The notes: a model not told the origin generated them from the letters alone. 6,823 nucleotides of DNA from Methanothrix sp. (GCA_011620785.1 WOYM01000004.1:1-6823); one strand, 5' to 3'; shown: positions 1 to 5,731, numbered from the stretch's first letter. Made by a program: numbers and translations.

Positions 1-2
1 CT

Positions 3-65
3 CAGGCGGTTTTTAAAGAGAAAGCGCGAGGATTCGGAAACTTCTTTGAATGGAAACCCTTATGA
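3..65 (+). pseudogene. Possible N-terminal remnant of the CoA-binding protein gene interrupted by the IS110 element
   Basis: The frame open from the left window edge to a TGA at 63-65 encodes about 20 residues, including EKARGFGN. Small CoA-binding (Rossmann) proteins often carry a K-x-FGN motif in their first glycine-rich loop. The C-terminal part of such a protein lies immediately right of the insertion sequence in the same frame (1590-1886). I infer that this is the other end of the same gene. About a dozen residues expected between FGN and the right fragment are not present, so either a small deletion accompanied insertion or the match is accidental. The gene start lies outside the window. 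Confidence 0.3.
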
Positions 66-129
66 TCCAGGACGAAGGCTCATGCCCGAAGAACGTAAAA
101 CTTGTTAAGGTTTGATGCCATGGTTAGTT

Positions 130-271
130 TGATATGGGCAGTGAAGGCTCTTCCCACATTGGGACCTCAGATCCCGCTGCGGAAACTAGCCATCGTCTCT
201 CGGATGCCAGAATGCGTCCTTGAACGCGTATAGGAATTTGCACCTTCGAGGACTTACGGCTGCCCATATCA
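130..271 (+). ncRNA. Putative bridge RNA (seekRNA) in the left end of the IS110 element
   Basis: A perfect 12-bp inverted repeat, TGATATGGGCAG (130-141) and CTGCCCATATCA (260-271), could close a domain of about 142 nt just upstream of the transposase start at 287. Inside it are a 6-bp stem with one G-U pair, 212-217/224-229 (loop CCTTGA), a short hairpin at 161-175 (GGGA/TCCC), and a weaker one at 191-206 (CATC/GATG). IS110-group elements are known to express a structured bridge RNA from this position, whose two loops pair with target and donor DNA for the recombinase. Position, size and nested-hairpin layout fit. The exact ends and the guide loops are not determined here. Confidence 0.55.
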
Positions 272-286
272 GGACGGTCCATAGGT

Positions 287-1531
287 ATGGAAAAACAATG
301 GAATATAGTTTGCGGAGCGGATATCCACAAAAAGTTCCTCATAGCCACCATACTTTCCAGAGACGGCACGAAGATAACTAAAAGATTCGGTATGACCTTA
401 GACGAGCTATTAAATTTCAAGAATTGGGTCATCGAAAATGGCTGCGAGCAGGTGGCAGTTGAATCTACTGGAACCTACTGGGTTCCTATTCACACCGTTC
501 TAGAGGGATCCATTGGCCTAATTGTTGGTAACGCTTACAAAATCAAGCACACTCCTGGAAACAAGAACGACTTAGACGATGCTGATTGGATTGCAGAACT
601 GTGTCTCAATGGCATGATAGAGCCTTCAAGGATCTTCCCAAAAGCTGATAGAGATCTAAGGAGGCTAACAAGAATCAGAGAAGGTTATGTCAATGACATG
701 ACGCGAGAAAAGAATAGGATTCATCATGCCCTTGAATCATGCGGAATCAAGCTCTCCTCGGTTCTATCTGATATGTTCGGGAAGACCGGGCAATCCATTC
801 TGAGCGGTCTACTTGAAGGACGAACCATCGATGACATTCTCAAAAGCGTAAATCTGAAAAGGATTAAGGCGACAGCTGAGGAGATCAGAGAAGCAATCAA
901 AGGCAGTCTTGACTTCACACAGATCCTTCTGATACGCGGCTCTTTGGAACAGATGGCGGCCATCCAAAAGCGAATAGACGAAATTCACAAAGAGATTAAG
1001 GGCAGAATCGCCTATCGGAAAGATGATTTGAAGATAGCGATGTCCATTCCCGGAGTGGGATTTACCTCAGCCTCTACTCTCCTTGCTGAGATCGGCGATA
1101 TCACTGATTTCAAGAAGCCAGAGCAACTTGCGGCCTGGGCAGGTCTTGTTCCTTCAGTCTATCAATCGGCTGGAAAACTCATAACGGGCAGCATTACTAA
1201 ACACGGATCAAGGCATATTAGATGGATACTGGTTCAGGTTGCACGCGTCATCGCTAGAGGCAGAGAATCAAAGCTGAAGAGGTTCTTTTTGAGAGTGAAG
1301 GCTAAGAAAGGATCTAACGTAGCTGTGGTTGCACTTGCTAGAAAAGTCCTATGCATACTCCATCATCTATTGATTAACAGAGAGATGTATAAAGAGGATG
1401 GTATTAATAAAAAAATTAAGATAGATATAGGAAGTGAAATCCCACAGCGCGAGATGGATCTGGAGGAAATGATAACGTATCTTGTCAGAGCTGGGTATGA
1501 GGTCCGGAAAGGCTCAACAGGAGGTGGATAG
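287..1531 (+). CDS. IS110-family transposase (DEDD/serine recombinase)
   Basis: The 414-residue protein is a full-length IS110 transposase, which acts with a bridge RNA to recombine element and target DNA. The N-terminal RuvC-like DEDD_Tnp_IS110 domain shows D12 (GADIHKK), E59 (VESTGTYW) and the D95-x-x-D98 pair in NKNDLDDADWIAEL. A helical, charged middle section follows. The C-terminal Transposase_20 domain begins with a helix-hairpin-helix at about 252-270 (SIPGVGFTSASTLLAEIGD) and continues through AAWAGLVPS to QSAGK, where S294 corresponds to the catalytic serine known in this family, then ITKHGSRHIRWIL. No frameshift or stop interrupts it. The ATG lies 16 nt after the closing stem of the putative bridge RNA, and the ribosome binding site is weak. 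The stop codon is inside the loop of a 12-bp hairpin. Confidence 0.97.
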   Translation: MEKQWNIVCGADIHKKFLIATILSRDGTKITKRFGMTLDELLNFKNWVIENGCEQVAVESTGTYWVPIHTVLEGSIGLIVGNAYKIKHTPGNKNDLDDADWIAELCLNGMIEPSRIFPKADRDLRRLTRIREGYVNDMTREKNRIHHALESCGIKLSSVLSDMFGKTGQSILSGLLEGRTIDDILKSVNLKRIKATAEEIREAIKGSLDFTQILLIRGSLEQMAAIQKRIDEIHKEIKGRIAYRKDDLKIAMSIPGVGFTSASTLLAEIGDITDFKKPEQLAAWAGLVPSVYQSAGKLITGSITKHGSRHIRWILVQVARVIARGRESKLKRFFLRVKAKKGSNVAVVALARKVLCILHHLLINREMYKEDGINKKIKIDIGSEIPQREMDLEEMITYLVRAGYEVRKGSTGGG

Positions 1532-1554
1532 AAGCCATCTCCTGTTTCTGTTTT
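1516..1554 (+). terminator. Hairpin plus T-rich tract at the transposase 3' end
   Basis: AACAGGAGGTGG (1516-1527) pairs with CCATCTCCTGTT (1535-1546) over 12 bp including one G-U pair. The 7-nt loop contains the transposase stop codon, and the T-rich TTTCTGTTTT (1545-1554) follows. It could end transcription of the transposase, block read-through at the element's right end, or be part of the right-end structure. Archaea terminate mainly at T tracts, so the hairpin's role is inferred. Confidence 0.5.
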
Positions 1555-1589
1555 AATAAGTTTTACATAGGAATGCGGGATCTATCAAT

Positions 1590-1886
1590 ATGACAATCTA
1601 TAGAGGAATCATATCACGATTTTCTGATCTATCCCCTGACATAGATTGTGCAGTAATTGGTCTGACAAAAACGGATCCTACACATGCAGTTGAAGAGCTA
1701 AAGACGATTGGCATCAAGAATTTCTGGATACACTGGAGAACGGAGACTGATGGGATCAAGAAGATGAGTCAGGATGCGGTGATGCATTGCATAACCGGCA
1801 GATGCCCCATGATGTATCTGGCCGGTAAGGGATTCAATATGCATTCAATGCATAGGGCAGTGGCGAAGATATTGGGAAAATATTAG
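1590..1886 (+). CDS. CoA-binding (Rossmann) domain protein, N-terminally truncated
   Basis: The 98-residue ORF matches the second half of small CoA-binding proteins (CoA_binding_2-like). It has the strand DIDCAVIGLTK, the helix and strand VEELKTIGIKNFWIHW, then the family's closing ITGRCPMMYL motif and the tail NMHSMHRAVAKILGKY, which resembles the (S)IHxxHRxxxKxxGKL ending of such proteins. The whole first half with the glycine-rich nucleotide loop is missing. In-frame codons before the ATG (1560-1589, VLHRNAGSIN) still resemble the V-H/N-P-x-A-x-S-I-D segment of the family, and a TAA at 1557 closes the frame, so the ATG at 1590 is only the first available start. It is probably a non-functional remnant made by insertion of the IS110 element. 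No clear promoter or ribosome binding site is seen. Confidence 0.6.
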   Translation: MTIYRGIISRFSDLSPDIDCAVIGLTKTDPTHAVEELKTIGIKNFWIHWRTETDGIKKMSQDAVMHCITGRCPMMYLAGKGFNMHSMHRAVAKILGKY

Positions 1887-2003
1887 GCATAAATATAGGG
1901 AGAATATAAAGTGAAATTATTAGGGTGAATTCTAAGATAATAACCTGGAGAAATTTGATTGAAGATAAATTAAATAAATAGACATATTATAGTAGGGCTT
2001 GAT

Positions 2004-2020
2004 AGCAAAATATATATAAG
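2004..2020 (+). promoter_or_regulatory. Archaeal promoter (BRE plus TATA box) for the putative ncRNA
   Basis: AGCAAAA (2004-2010) resembles a TFB recognition element and is followed directly by TATATATAAG. Archaeal transcription typically starts 24-26 nt downstream of the TATA centre, which predicts a start near 2040, exactly where the hairpin series begins. No coding sequence follows for more than 500 nt. Confidence 0.6.
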
Positions 2021-2040
2021 TTTAGTTAGGACCTTTAAAG

Positions 2041-2376
2041 CATGTCGTGGCTCTTAATTCCCAATTTTAGTCGAGAGCACGGAAGCGATGCGTCCTTAGA
2101 TGCATCCATGATTAAACCCGGCCTATAAGGCCCAATCCGATGTCTCGGATTGGGTATTGAATGCCGAATGTGCGCTATGTTGATAGTTCGAGCATAGATG
2201 TTATTCGTTCTCTGAAAGGCATCGATGAGCGGAATCAGTCTCTTGATTCAAAACATAGACATTGCGCTGCAACATAGCATTCAGAATAGGAATTTAGAGG
2301 CAATGCCAGATCAGATCCAATAAGACCGGATCTTTCAAGCTGAATCCATTAGCAAGGATTCATCATATCTGATCTG
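2041..2376 (+). ncRNA. Candidate structured non-coding RNA, family not recognised
   Basis: Successive stems occupy an ORF-free stretch: 2046-2054/2074-2081 (8 bp, one bulge), 2087-2092/2101-2106 (6 bp with a G-U), 2120-2124/2128-2132, a perfect 10-bp hairpin 2131-2140/2145-2154 with a TGTC tetraloop, a long-range 9-bp stem 2174-2182/2270-2278 enclosing 2232-2237/2244-2249, and a 10-bp stem 2307-2316/2367-2376 enclosing a perfect 7-bp hairpin 2341-2347/2356-2362. I see no RNase P or SRP RNA signature motifs. The plus strand is preferred because of the TATA box at 2011, but a T-rich box (complement of 2400-2411) would also allow minus-strand transcription. The 3' end is a guess: no T tract follows 2376 closely. 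Confidence 0.45.
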
Positions 2377-2398
2377 CATAGAGGATTAATCAAGTGAT

Positions 2399-2411
2399 TA
2401 GTATAAAAATA
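2399..2411 (+). promoter_or_regulatory. TATA box for the glutaredoxin-like gene cluster
   Basis: TAGTATAAAAATA fits an archaeal TATA box. A start about 25 nt downstream (near 2430) would give a leader of roughly 125 nt before the ATG at 2558. Confidence 0.45.
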
Positions 2412-2533
2412 GAAAGAAATGGCCGGATGAAGTCCTTCTGGTCTGCAAACTCGATAGACTCCATCAGGTTGATTGCTCTAAATGGCGCCTATGCAATTAA
2501 AGCATTTTGGCGTTCTAAGGCAAACAACAGCGG

Positions 2534-2554
2534 CCAACTCTTTCAAGGAGTTGG
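2534..2554 (+). promoter_or_regulatory. Hairpin sequestering the ribosome binding site of the glutaredoxin-like gene
   Basis: CCAACTC (2534-2540) and GAGTTGG (2548-2554) form a perfect 7-bp stem with a 7-nt loop. The Shine-Dalgarno sequence AAGGAG (2545-2550), 7 nt before the ATG, lies half in the loop and half in the stem. Folding would restrict ribosome access, so translation control by structure is plausible. Confidence 0.45.
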
Positions 2555-2557
2555 AAT

Positions 2558-2812
2558 ATGAGAAGGAATATCCTATATACGACAGAGGATTGCACACAGA
2601 GTAAACGTTTGTTGTGGCTTTTAAAAGAGGCAAATCTGAATTTTGAAAAAGTGGACATGAGAAGCAAAAAATCACAGCTGCAGCTCAAATCCATGGGCAT
2701 CTCTGATCCTGATTCTCCCCTGCTGGTTATGGATGATAATCCATTGAGGTTCTTGAGCTCAGACGATATCAATTCAATGGCAGACAAGAATTTGCTGGCA
2801 TTGGTTCGGTAA
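2558..2812 (+). CDS. Glutaredoxin-like thioredoxin-fold protein with a CxxS active site
   Basis: The 84-residue protein has the order of a glutaredoxin: first strand and active-site loop ILYTTEDCTQS (C12, S15), helix KRLLWLLKEANL, strand NFEKVDMR, then SPLLVMDDN, where P54 fits the conserved cis-proline, and a final helix starting SSDDI. The usual CPYC/CxxC is replaced by CTQS, so only one thiol is present, as in monothiol glutaredoxins. A glutathione, mycothiol or other partner cannot be read from the sequence. The start is supported by AAGGAG 7 nt upstream. It leads a cluster of small ORFs reading the same way, and the hairpin over its ribosome binding site suggests controlled expression. 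Fold assignment is moderately sure; the physiological role is unknown. Confidence 0.7.
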   Translation: MRRNILYTTEDCTQSKRLLWLLKEANLNFEKVDMRSKKSQLQLKSMGISDPDSPLLVMDDNPLRFLSSDDINSMADKNLLALVR

Positions 2813-2827
2813 GAGGGCGAAGAGAGA

Positions 2828-2956
2828 ATGGAAAAGGTTACGAGGTTGCCTGAAATGATATCGAATAACGTGAACGCTAATTCAGAGATCGATGAGTTCG
2901 ATAGAGTCGCTATATGCAGATATGCGTTTTCATGCATGGAACGGGGGGAGTTTTGA
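2828..2956 (+). CDS. Small hypothetical protein (42 aa), possibly the first part of a frameshifted gene
   Basis: The ORF starts 15 nt after the glutaredoxin-like gene and encodes MEKVTRLPEMISNN to CRYAFSCMERGEF, with two cysteines near the end (CRYAFSC). I do not recognise the family. It ends at a TGA (2954-2956) one base before the ATG of the next ORF. Removing a single base in the G6 (2943-2948) or T4 (2951-2954) run would join it to the next frame, giving ...ERGEFDMEPDGYYFF..., a protein of about 110 residues. It may therefore be the N-terminal part of one gene, broken by mutation or sequencing error, or a separate small protein translationally coupled to the next. The ribosome binding site is weak (GAGAG). 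Confidence 0.4.
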   Translation: MEKVTRLPEMISNNVNANSEIDEFDRVAICRYAFSCMERGEF

Positions 2957-2957
2957 T

Positions 2958-3161
2958 ATGGAGCCAGATGGTTACTATTTCTTCTCAGAAAAGCAAAAGA
3001 AGATCAGAGAGATGGTTGACCCATCGCCCACCTTCTTTGCCAGGATAGGAGGCAAGGTAGTGGAATGCACAGAGAGAAGCTCATCACCAAAACCCTCCGG
3101 CCCCTTCGACGACTACAAATGTTATGGCAGAGGCATCTATATCGGCGAAAAGCCAGAATGA
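2958..3161 (+). CDS. Small hypothetical protein (67 aa)
   Basis: The product MEPDGYYFFSEKQKKIREMV... is soluble-looking and charged. It has aromatic patches (YYFF, PTFFARIGG), cysteines in VVECTERSS and YKCYG, and the ending GRGIYIGEKPE. I do not recognise the family. The start at 2958 is chosen because GGGGGGAG (2943-2950) gives a strong ribosome binding site 7 nt away. An in-frame ATG at 2892 would add 22 residues but overlaps the preceding ORF and has no such site. The adjoining stop and start (2956/2958) mean either translational coupling with the 42-residue ORF or one gene split by a frameshift in the G6/T4 runs. It probably shares a transcript with the glutaredoxin-like gene. Confidence 0.5.
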   Translation: MEPDGYYFFSEKQKKIREMVDPSPTFFARIGGKVVECTERSSSPKPSGPFDDYKCYGRGIYIGEKPE

Positions 3162-3230
3162 AATGGGGGGACTCTTCCACTCAAAGCTTGAGGCCAAGGG
3201 TTGATCTGATTCCGGATCCGCCGATTCATC

Positions 3231-3338
3231 ATGGCGGCCGATAAAGGCGAATTGAAAAGTATGCGCAAGCAAATATGGGATGGACTGGAACTGCCTGCAA
3301 AGCCCTATTTTATTTTTCTTTCAAGATCAATCCCATGA
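3231..3338 (+). CDS. Short ORF (35 aa), doubtful
   Basis: MAADKGELKSMRKQIWDGLE looks like the amphipathic charged start of a real protein. The segment KSMRKQIWDGLE recalls the N-terminus of archaeal 5-formyltetrahydrofolate cyclo-ligase-like proteins, but none of that family's later motifs follows in any frame. The ORF ends at 3338 after a T-rich stretch. It has no good ribosome binding site and sits over a hairpin (3218-3222/3233-3237). It could be a gene remnant or chance. Confidence 0.2.
   Translation: MAADKGELKSMRKQIWDGLELPAKPYFIFLSRSIP
3306..3321 (+). terminator. T-rich tract, possible archaeal terminator
   Basis: TATTTTATTTTTCTTT lies downstream of the small-gene cluster and ahead of the aldo/keto reductase gene. 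Archaeal RNA polymerase often stops at such T tracts on the coding strand. There is no strong hairpin directly before it. Confidence 0.35.
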
Positions 3339-3521
3339 ATCCGCCAGTAGATTATCCGTTAAGATATCTCAGCAATCAGCGTCCAATGCCCACCTATCCA
3401 AGCTTCCCCAAAGAGCCATCACCCATTGATCCGATTGCCTGCATCATTCATCTCAAACGACATGATTAATACCATCATCAAAGCATACCCAAACCAGGAA
3501 ACATCGAAATGGTGGATCTCT

Positions 3522-4370
3522 ATGGCGATTAGTACCAGGCTATTTGGAAGGACCGGCCCATCCGTCACCCGCGTGGGCCTGGGAGGAGAGGGAGTGCTCC
3601 GCACCCACGGCCGGGAAAGGGATGCGCTGCAGGTTATTGAGGAGGCTGCAACCAGAGGCATCAGCTACTTTGACTCTGCCAAGGCCTATGCCGGCAGCCA
3701 GGGATATTACGGCAGATTCTACAGGAGCCATCAGGAGACCCGATCCGCCATATTCCAGACCAGCAAATCAGCCGCCCGCGAATATCATGAAGCCCGGGCC
3801 GATCTGAGAGAAACACTTGAGGTTATGGGATTGAACAGCCTCGACCTGTGGCAGATCCATGACCTCCGCACCAGAGGGGAGTTGGAGGAGATCGAATCCT
3901 CCGATGGCGCCCTAAAGGCCTTTATCGAGGCAAGGGATTCAGGCCTGACGAAGTATATCGGCGTTACCGGTCACCACGATCCAGAGGTACTCCTGGCGGC
4001 AATAGAGAGCTGGCCTTTGGATGCCGTCCTCCTTCCCGTCAATCCAGCAGAGGCGATAATCGGCGGATTCATGGACCGGGTCATGACTGCTGCAATGGAT
4101 AAAGGCATGGCCGTGATAGGAATGAAGGTGCTGGGAGCACGAAACTACATCGCACCAAATCTGGGAATCGCACCAGAGCTATTGATCCGGTTCGCCCTCT
4201 CTCGAGATATCACCACCGCAATTGTGGGATGCTCCAGCCCGGAAGAAGTGCAGCAACTGGCCCGGTTGGGTGAGGACGACCGACCCCTGGACTCGGCGGA
4301 GGAAGCAAGGCTGATGGATCTCTTCCGCCCTCATGCGAAGAGTCTAGCCTACTACCGGGGCAGAATATGA
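3522..4370 (+). CDS. Aldo/keto reductase family protein
   Basis: The 282-residue protein is a cytosolic NAD(P)H-dependent aldo/keto reductase of TIM-barrel fold. It opens with the family's FGRTGPSVTRVGLGGEGV. The catalytic tetrad is complete: D51 and Y56 in YFDSAKAYAGSQ, K82 in FQTSKSA and H113 in LWQIHD. Further family segments are GLTKYIGVTGHHDPEVL and the C-terminal cofactor-binding region TTAIVGCSSPEEVQQLA. It lacks the C-terminal ferredoxin-like cysteine cluster that some methanogen members carry. The ATG at 3522 is preferred over 3426 because family homology starts there and GGTGG (3511-3515) precedes it by 6 nt. It stands alone between a T tract and an intergenic hairpin. The substrate cannot be predicted. 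No damage is seen. Confidence 0.95.
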   Translation: MAISTRLFGRTGPSVTRVGLGGEGVLRTHGRERDALQVIEEAATRGISYFDSAKAYAGSQGYYGRFYRSHQETRSAIFQTSKSAAREYHEARADLRETLEVMGLNSLDLWQIHDLRTRGELEEIESSDGALKAFIEARDSGLTKYIGVTGHHDPEVLLAAIESWPLDAVLLPVNPAEAIIGGFMDRVMTAAMDKGMAVIGMKVLGARNYIAPNLGIAPELLIRFALSRDITTAIVGCSSPEEVQQLARLGEDDRPLDSAEEARLMDLFRPHAKSLAYYRGRI

Positions 4371-4403
4371 GCAGGTCTGTCATAAACGATGGTCAACTGC
4401 TCA
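4368..4403 (+). terminator. Hairpin at the 3' end of the aldo/keto reductase gene
   Basis: TGAGCAG (4368-4374) pairs with CTGCTCA (4397-4403) over 7 bp around a 22-nt loop and includes the stop codon. There is no T tract after it, so it may be a processing or stability element rather than a terminator. Confidence 0.3.
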
Positions 4404-4494
4404 GCATTCAGCTTCTCAGTACTTCTGAATGTATATCCCTATTCTCAATAGCTTTATGAATTTCAAGAAGGCAGAATGTAAACGAGGCAATACT

Positions 4495-5541
4495 ATGAGA
4501 ACGATGTCATTGAAATTGATGCTATTGGCCCTGGTGGTTGTCCTGGCAACTCCCCTGGCCCAATCAGCCGAGGGCGAAACCGCTCCAGCTACGGGCCAGC
4601 TCTATCCGGTTGACTGGCTAGAGGGAGCATACGTTACTCCCATTGATAGGGCTTCGTTGATGGACCCGGGAATAGCTGGCATGGTTCGCTGGCTGGATTC
4701 TCCTGTTCCATCCTACCCCTGGTACAGCTCCGACCTGACCTTCTCCAGACAGATGGCGCCATCATCTACATTCGCTCCATACAACGAGTATTATTATGCC
4801 CAGGCCATTCCCATGGACGGCGAGATCATAAGCAATCCCGTTAAGTTCAATGTTACACAGTCTCCACCATCTTATCTCTATTATGGAAACGGCCAGGGAC
4901 TGGCTTATGCTCAGTATCTGTCCATCACCGCTCCCCAGGCCAATGACCTCTGGATCCGGGGCAGGCAAAACTGGACTCAGTATCTGGTAAGCCCAGTAGG
5001 AACGACTCTTGATCTGGTCGGCCGCGTACCCCTGGGTGGAACAGGCGGATTTTTCAAGAGCATCACAAACGGAACGAACGCCCAGAGGTCCAGGATCTAC
5101 CAGTTCCATCAAGGCTATAACAGCATGAAGTACCGGGCGGATGAGATGGGAAGACATATGCTCTATTTTGTGGTGGACAACCAGCCGAGCAACGTTATAA
5201 TAATCGATGTATTCGCCCAGGCCCCATTGGCTCAGCCCTCAATATATCCCACCACGACAGGGCAATCAGAGCAATATGCACCATCACAATCAACATCGCA
5301 ACCTTCTGCAGAACCTTCCTCTGGCGATACACCGGTATCGATCCTTTATCCCGGCGAATCCGCCTTCCAGGTCTACGTCGATGGAGCGCTCGTGGGCGTA
5401 GGACAGAATGGCATATTCAACCTGAGCGTCAAGGGCGGCGTGAATCATGTGATAAGCATCTGGGACGGCTTCTGGATGTATGAGAACGATATATTCTTCC
5501 AGGCCGGTGTACCTAAAGAGATTCATGTGGAGGTGGTGTAG
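4495..5541 (+). CDS. Secreted surface protein with S/T/P/Q-rich linker and PEGA-like C-terminal domain
   Basis: The 348-residue protein starts with a Sec signal peptide (RTMSLK, then hydrophobic LMLLALVVVLATPLA, probable cleavage around AQSA-EG at residue 25). Residues 35-245 form a large aromatic-rich domain that I do not recognise (WLEGAYVTPI, YNEYYYAQAIPM, YLYYGNGQGLAYAQYL, HMLYFVVDNQ). A flexible linker rich in S, T, P and Q spans about 248-280. The last about 68 residues (VSILYPGESAFQVYVDG to EIHVEV) have the VYVDG and GxxHxI pattern of a PEGA-like beta-sandwich. There are four N-X-S/T sequons: N119, N159, N192 and N309. No cell-wall anchor or C-terminal membrane helix is seen, so it is released or held by other surface components. 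The start at 4495 is chosen over 4429 and 4456 because GAGG (4484-4487) precedes it and the signal peptide follows at once. Confidence 0.85.
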   Translation: MRTMSLKLMLLALVVVLATPLAQSAEGETAPATGQLYPVDWLEGAYVTPIDRASLMDPGIAGMVRWLDSPVPSYPWYSSDLTFSRQMAPSSTFAPYNEYYYAQAIPMDGEIISNPVKFNVTQSPPSYLYYGNGQGLAYAQYLSITAPQANDLWIRGRQNWTQYLVSPVGTTLDLVGRVPLGGTGGFFKSITNGTNAQRSRIYQFHQGYNSMKYRADEMGRHMLYFVVDNQPSNVIIIDVFAQAPLAQPSIYPTTTGQSEQYAPSQSTSQPSAEPSSGDTPVSILYPGESAFQVYVDGALVGVGQNGIFNLSVKGGVNHVISIWDGFWMYENDIFFQAGVPKEIHVEVV

Positions 5542-5600
5542 GCCAGGACCGTTTTGCAGATATCGTCCAGGACCATTCACCTCGCCTGGTCAGGATTGAT

Positions 5601-5637
5601 TCAGGACTGTCCGCCCCTCGACAGGGCTGATTCCTGA
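5601..5637 (+). terminator. Composite hairpin downstream of the surface-protein gene
   Basis: TCAGGA (5601-5606) pairs with TCCTGA (5632-5637), and CTGTC (5607-5611) with GACAG (5620-5624), leaving a 7-nt bulge. It lies 60 nt past the stop codon. There is no T tract, so termination is only a possibility. Confidence 0.25.
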
Positions 5638-5731
5638 GCGGTATCCCACGGCTTGTGTTCCATTTCCTCTTGTGGGCGGGAACGATCGAGCTGCGTCGCT
5701 GTCTGGCAGGCAAGAATTCTGGCGTGCTCTC

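Larger units (their letters stand above)
43..1560 (+). mobile_element. IS110-family insertion sequence, apparently intact (ends approximate)
   Basis: The element consists of a long 5' non-coding segment with RNA-like inverted repeats, one transposase gene, and a very short 3' end containing a hairpin. This is the architecture of the IS110 group, which usually lacks terminal inverted repeats and clear target duplications, so the ends cannot be read directly. The left edge is placed after the possible gene remnant around 42-65, and the right edge between the hairpin (to 1546) and the point where CoA-binding-protein homology seems to start (about 1560). The transposase is undamaged, so the copy could be active. 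Confidence 0.6.
1887..2557. other. ORF-free region with two TATA boxes, a structured RNA candidate and a leader
   Basis: No frame here resembles a protein. The first about 150 bases are AT-rich. A strong TATA box lies at 2011-2018 and is followed from about 2041 by a run of hairpins to 2376. A second TATA-like box (about 2401-2408) precedes a leader of about 125 nt for the glutaredoxin-like gene. Confidence 0.7.

Noticed and set aside
74..150. Direct repeat GAAGGCTC at 74-81 and 143-150
   Set aside because: An 8-nt repeat in this span is expected by chance at moderate frequency and has no evident role.
124..432. Minus-strand ORF of 102 codons
   Set aside because: It runs antisense to the putative bridge RNA and the transposase start, and its product resembles no protein.
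2186..2193. GTTCGAGC resembling a tRNA T-loop
   Set aside because: No acceptor stem, anticodon arm or T-stem pairing surrounds it.
2515..2937. Minus-strand ORF of 140 codons
   Set aside because: It mirrors the glutaredoxin-like gene, which has a good ribosome binding site and fold motifs; the antisense product is Ser/Leu-rich without motifs.
2892..3161. Longer form (89 aa) of the 67-aa ORF
   Set aside because: The earlier ATG has no ribosome binding site and overlaps the 42-aa ORF, while 2958 is preceded by GGGGGGAG at ideal spacing. It remains possible.
3275..3469. Plus-strand ORF of 64 codons before the aldo/keto reductase
   Set aside because: It has no ribosome binding site, a proline-rich unordered product, and runs across a T-rich tract.
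4762..5157. Minus-strand ORF of 131 codons inside the surface-protein gene
   Set aside because: It is a shadow of a clearly coding plus-strand gene with a signal peptide and ordered domains.
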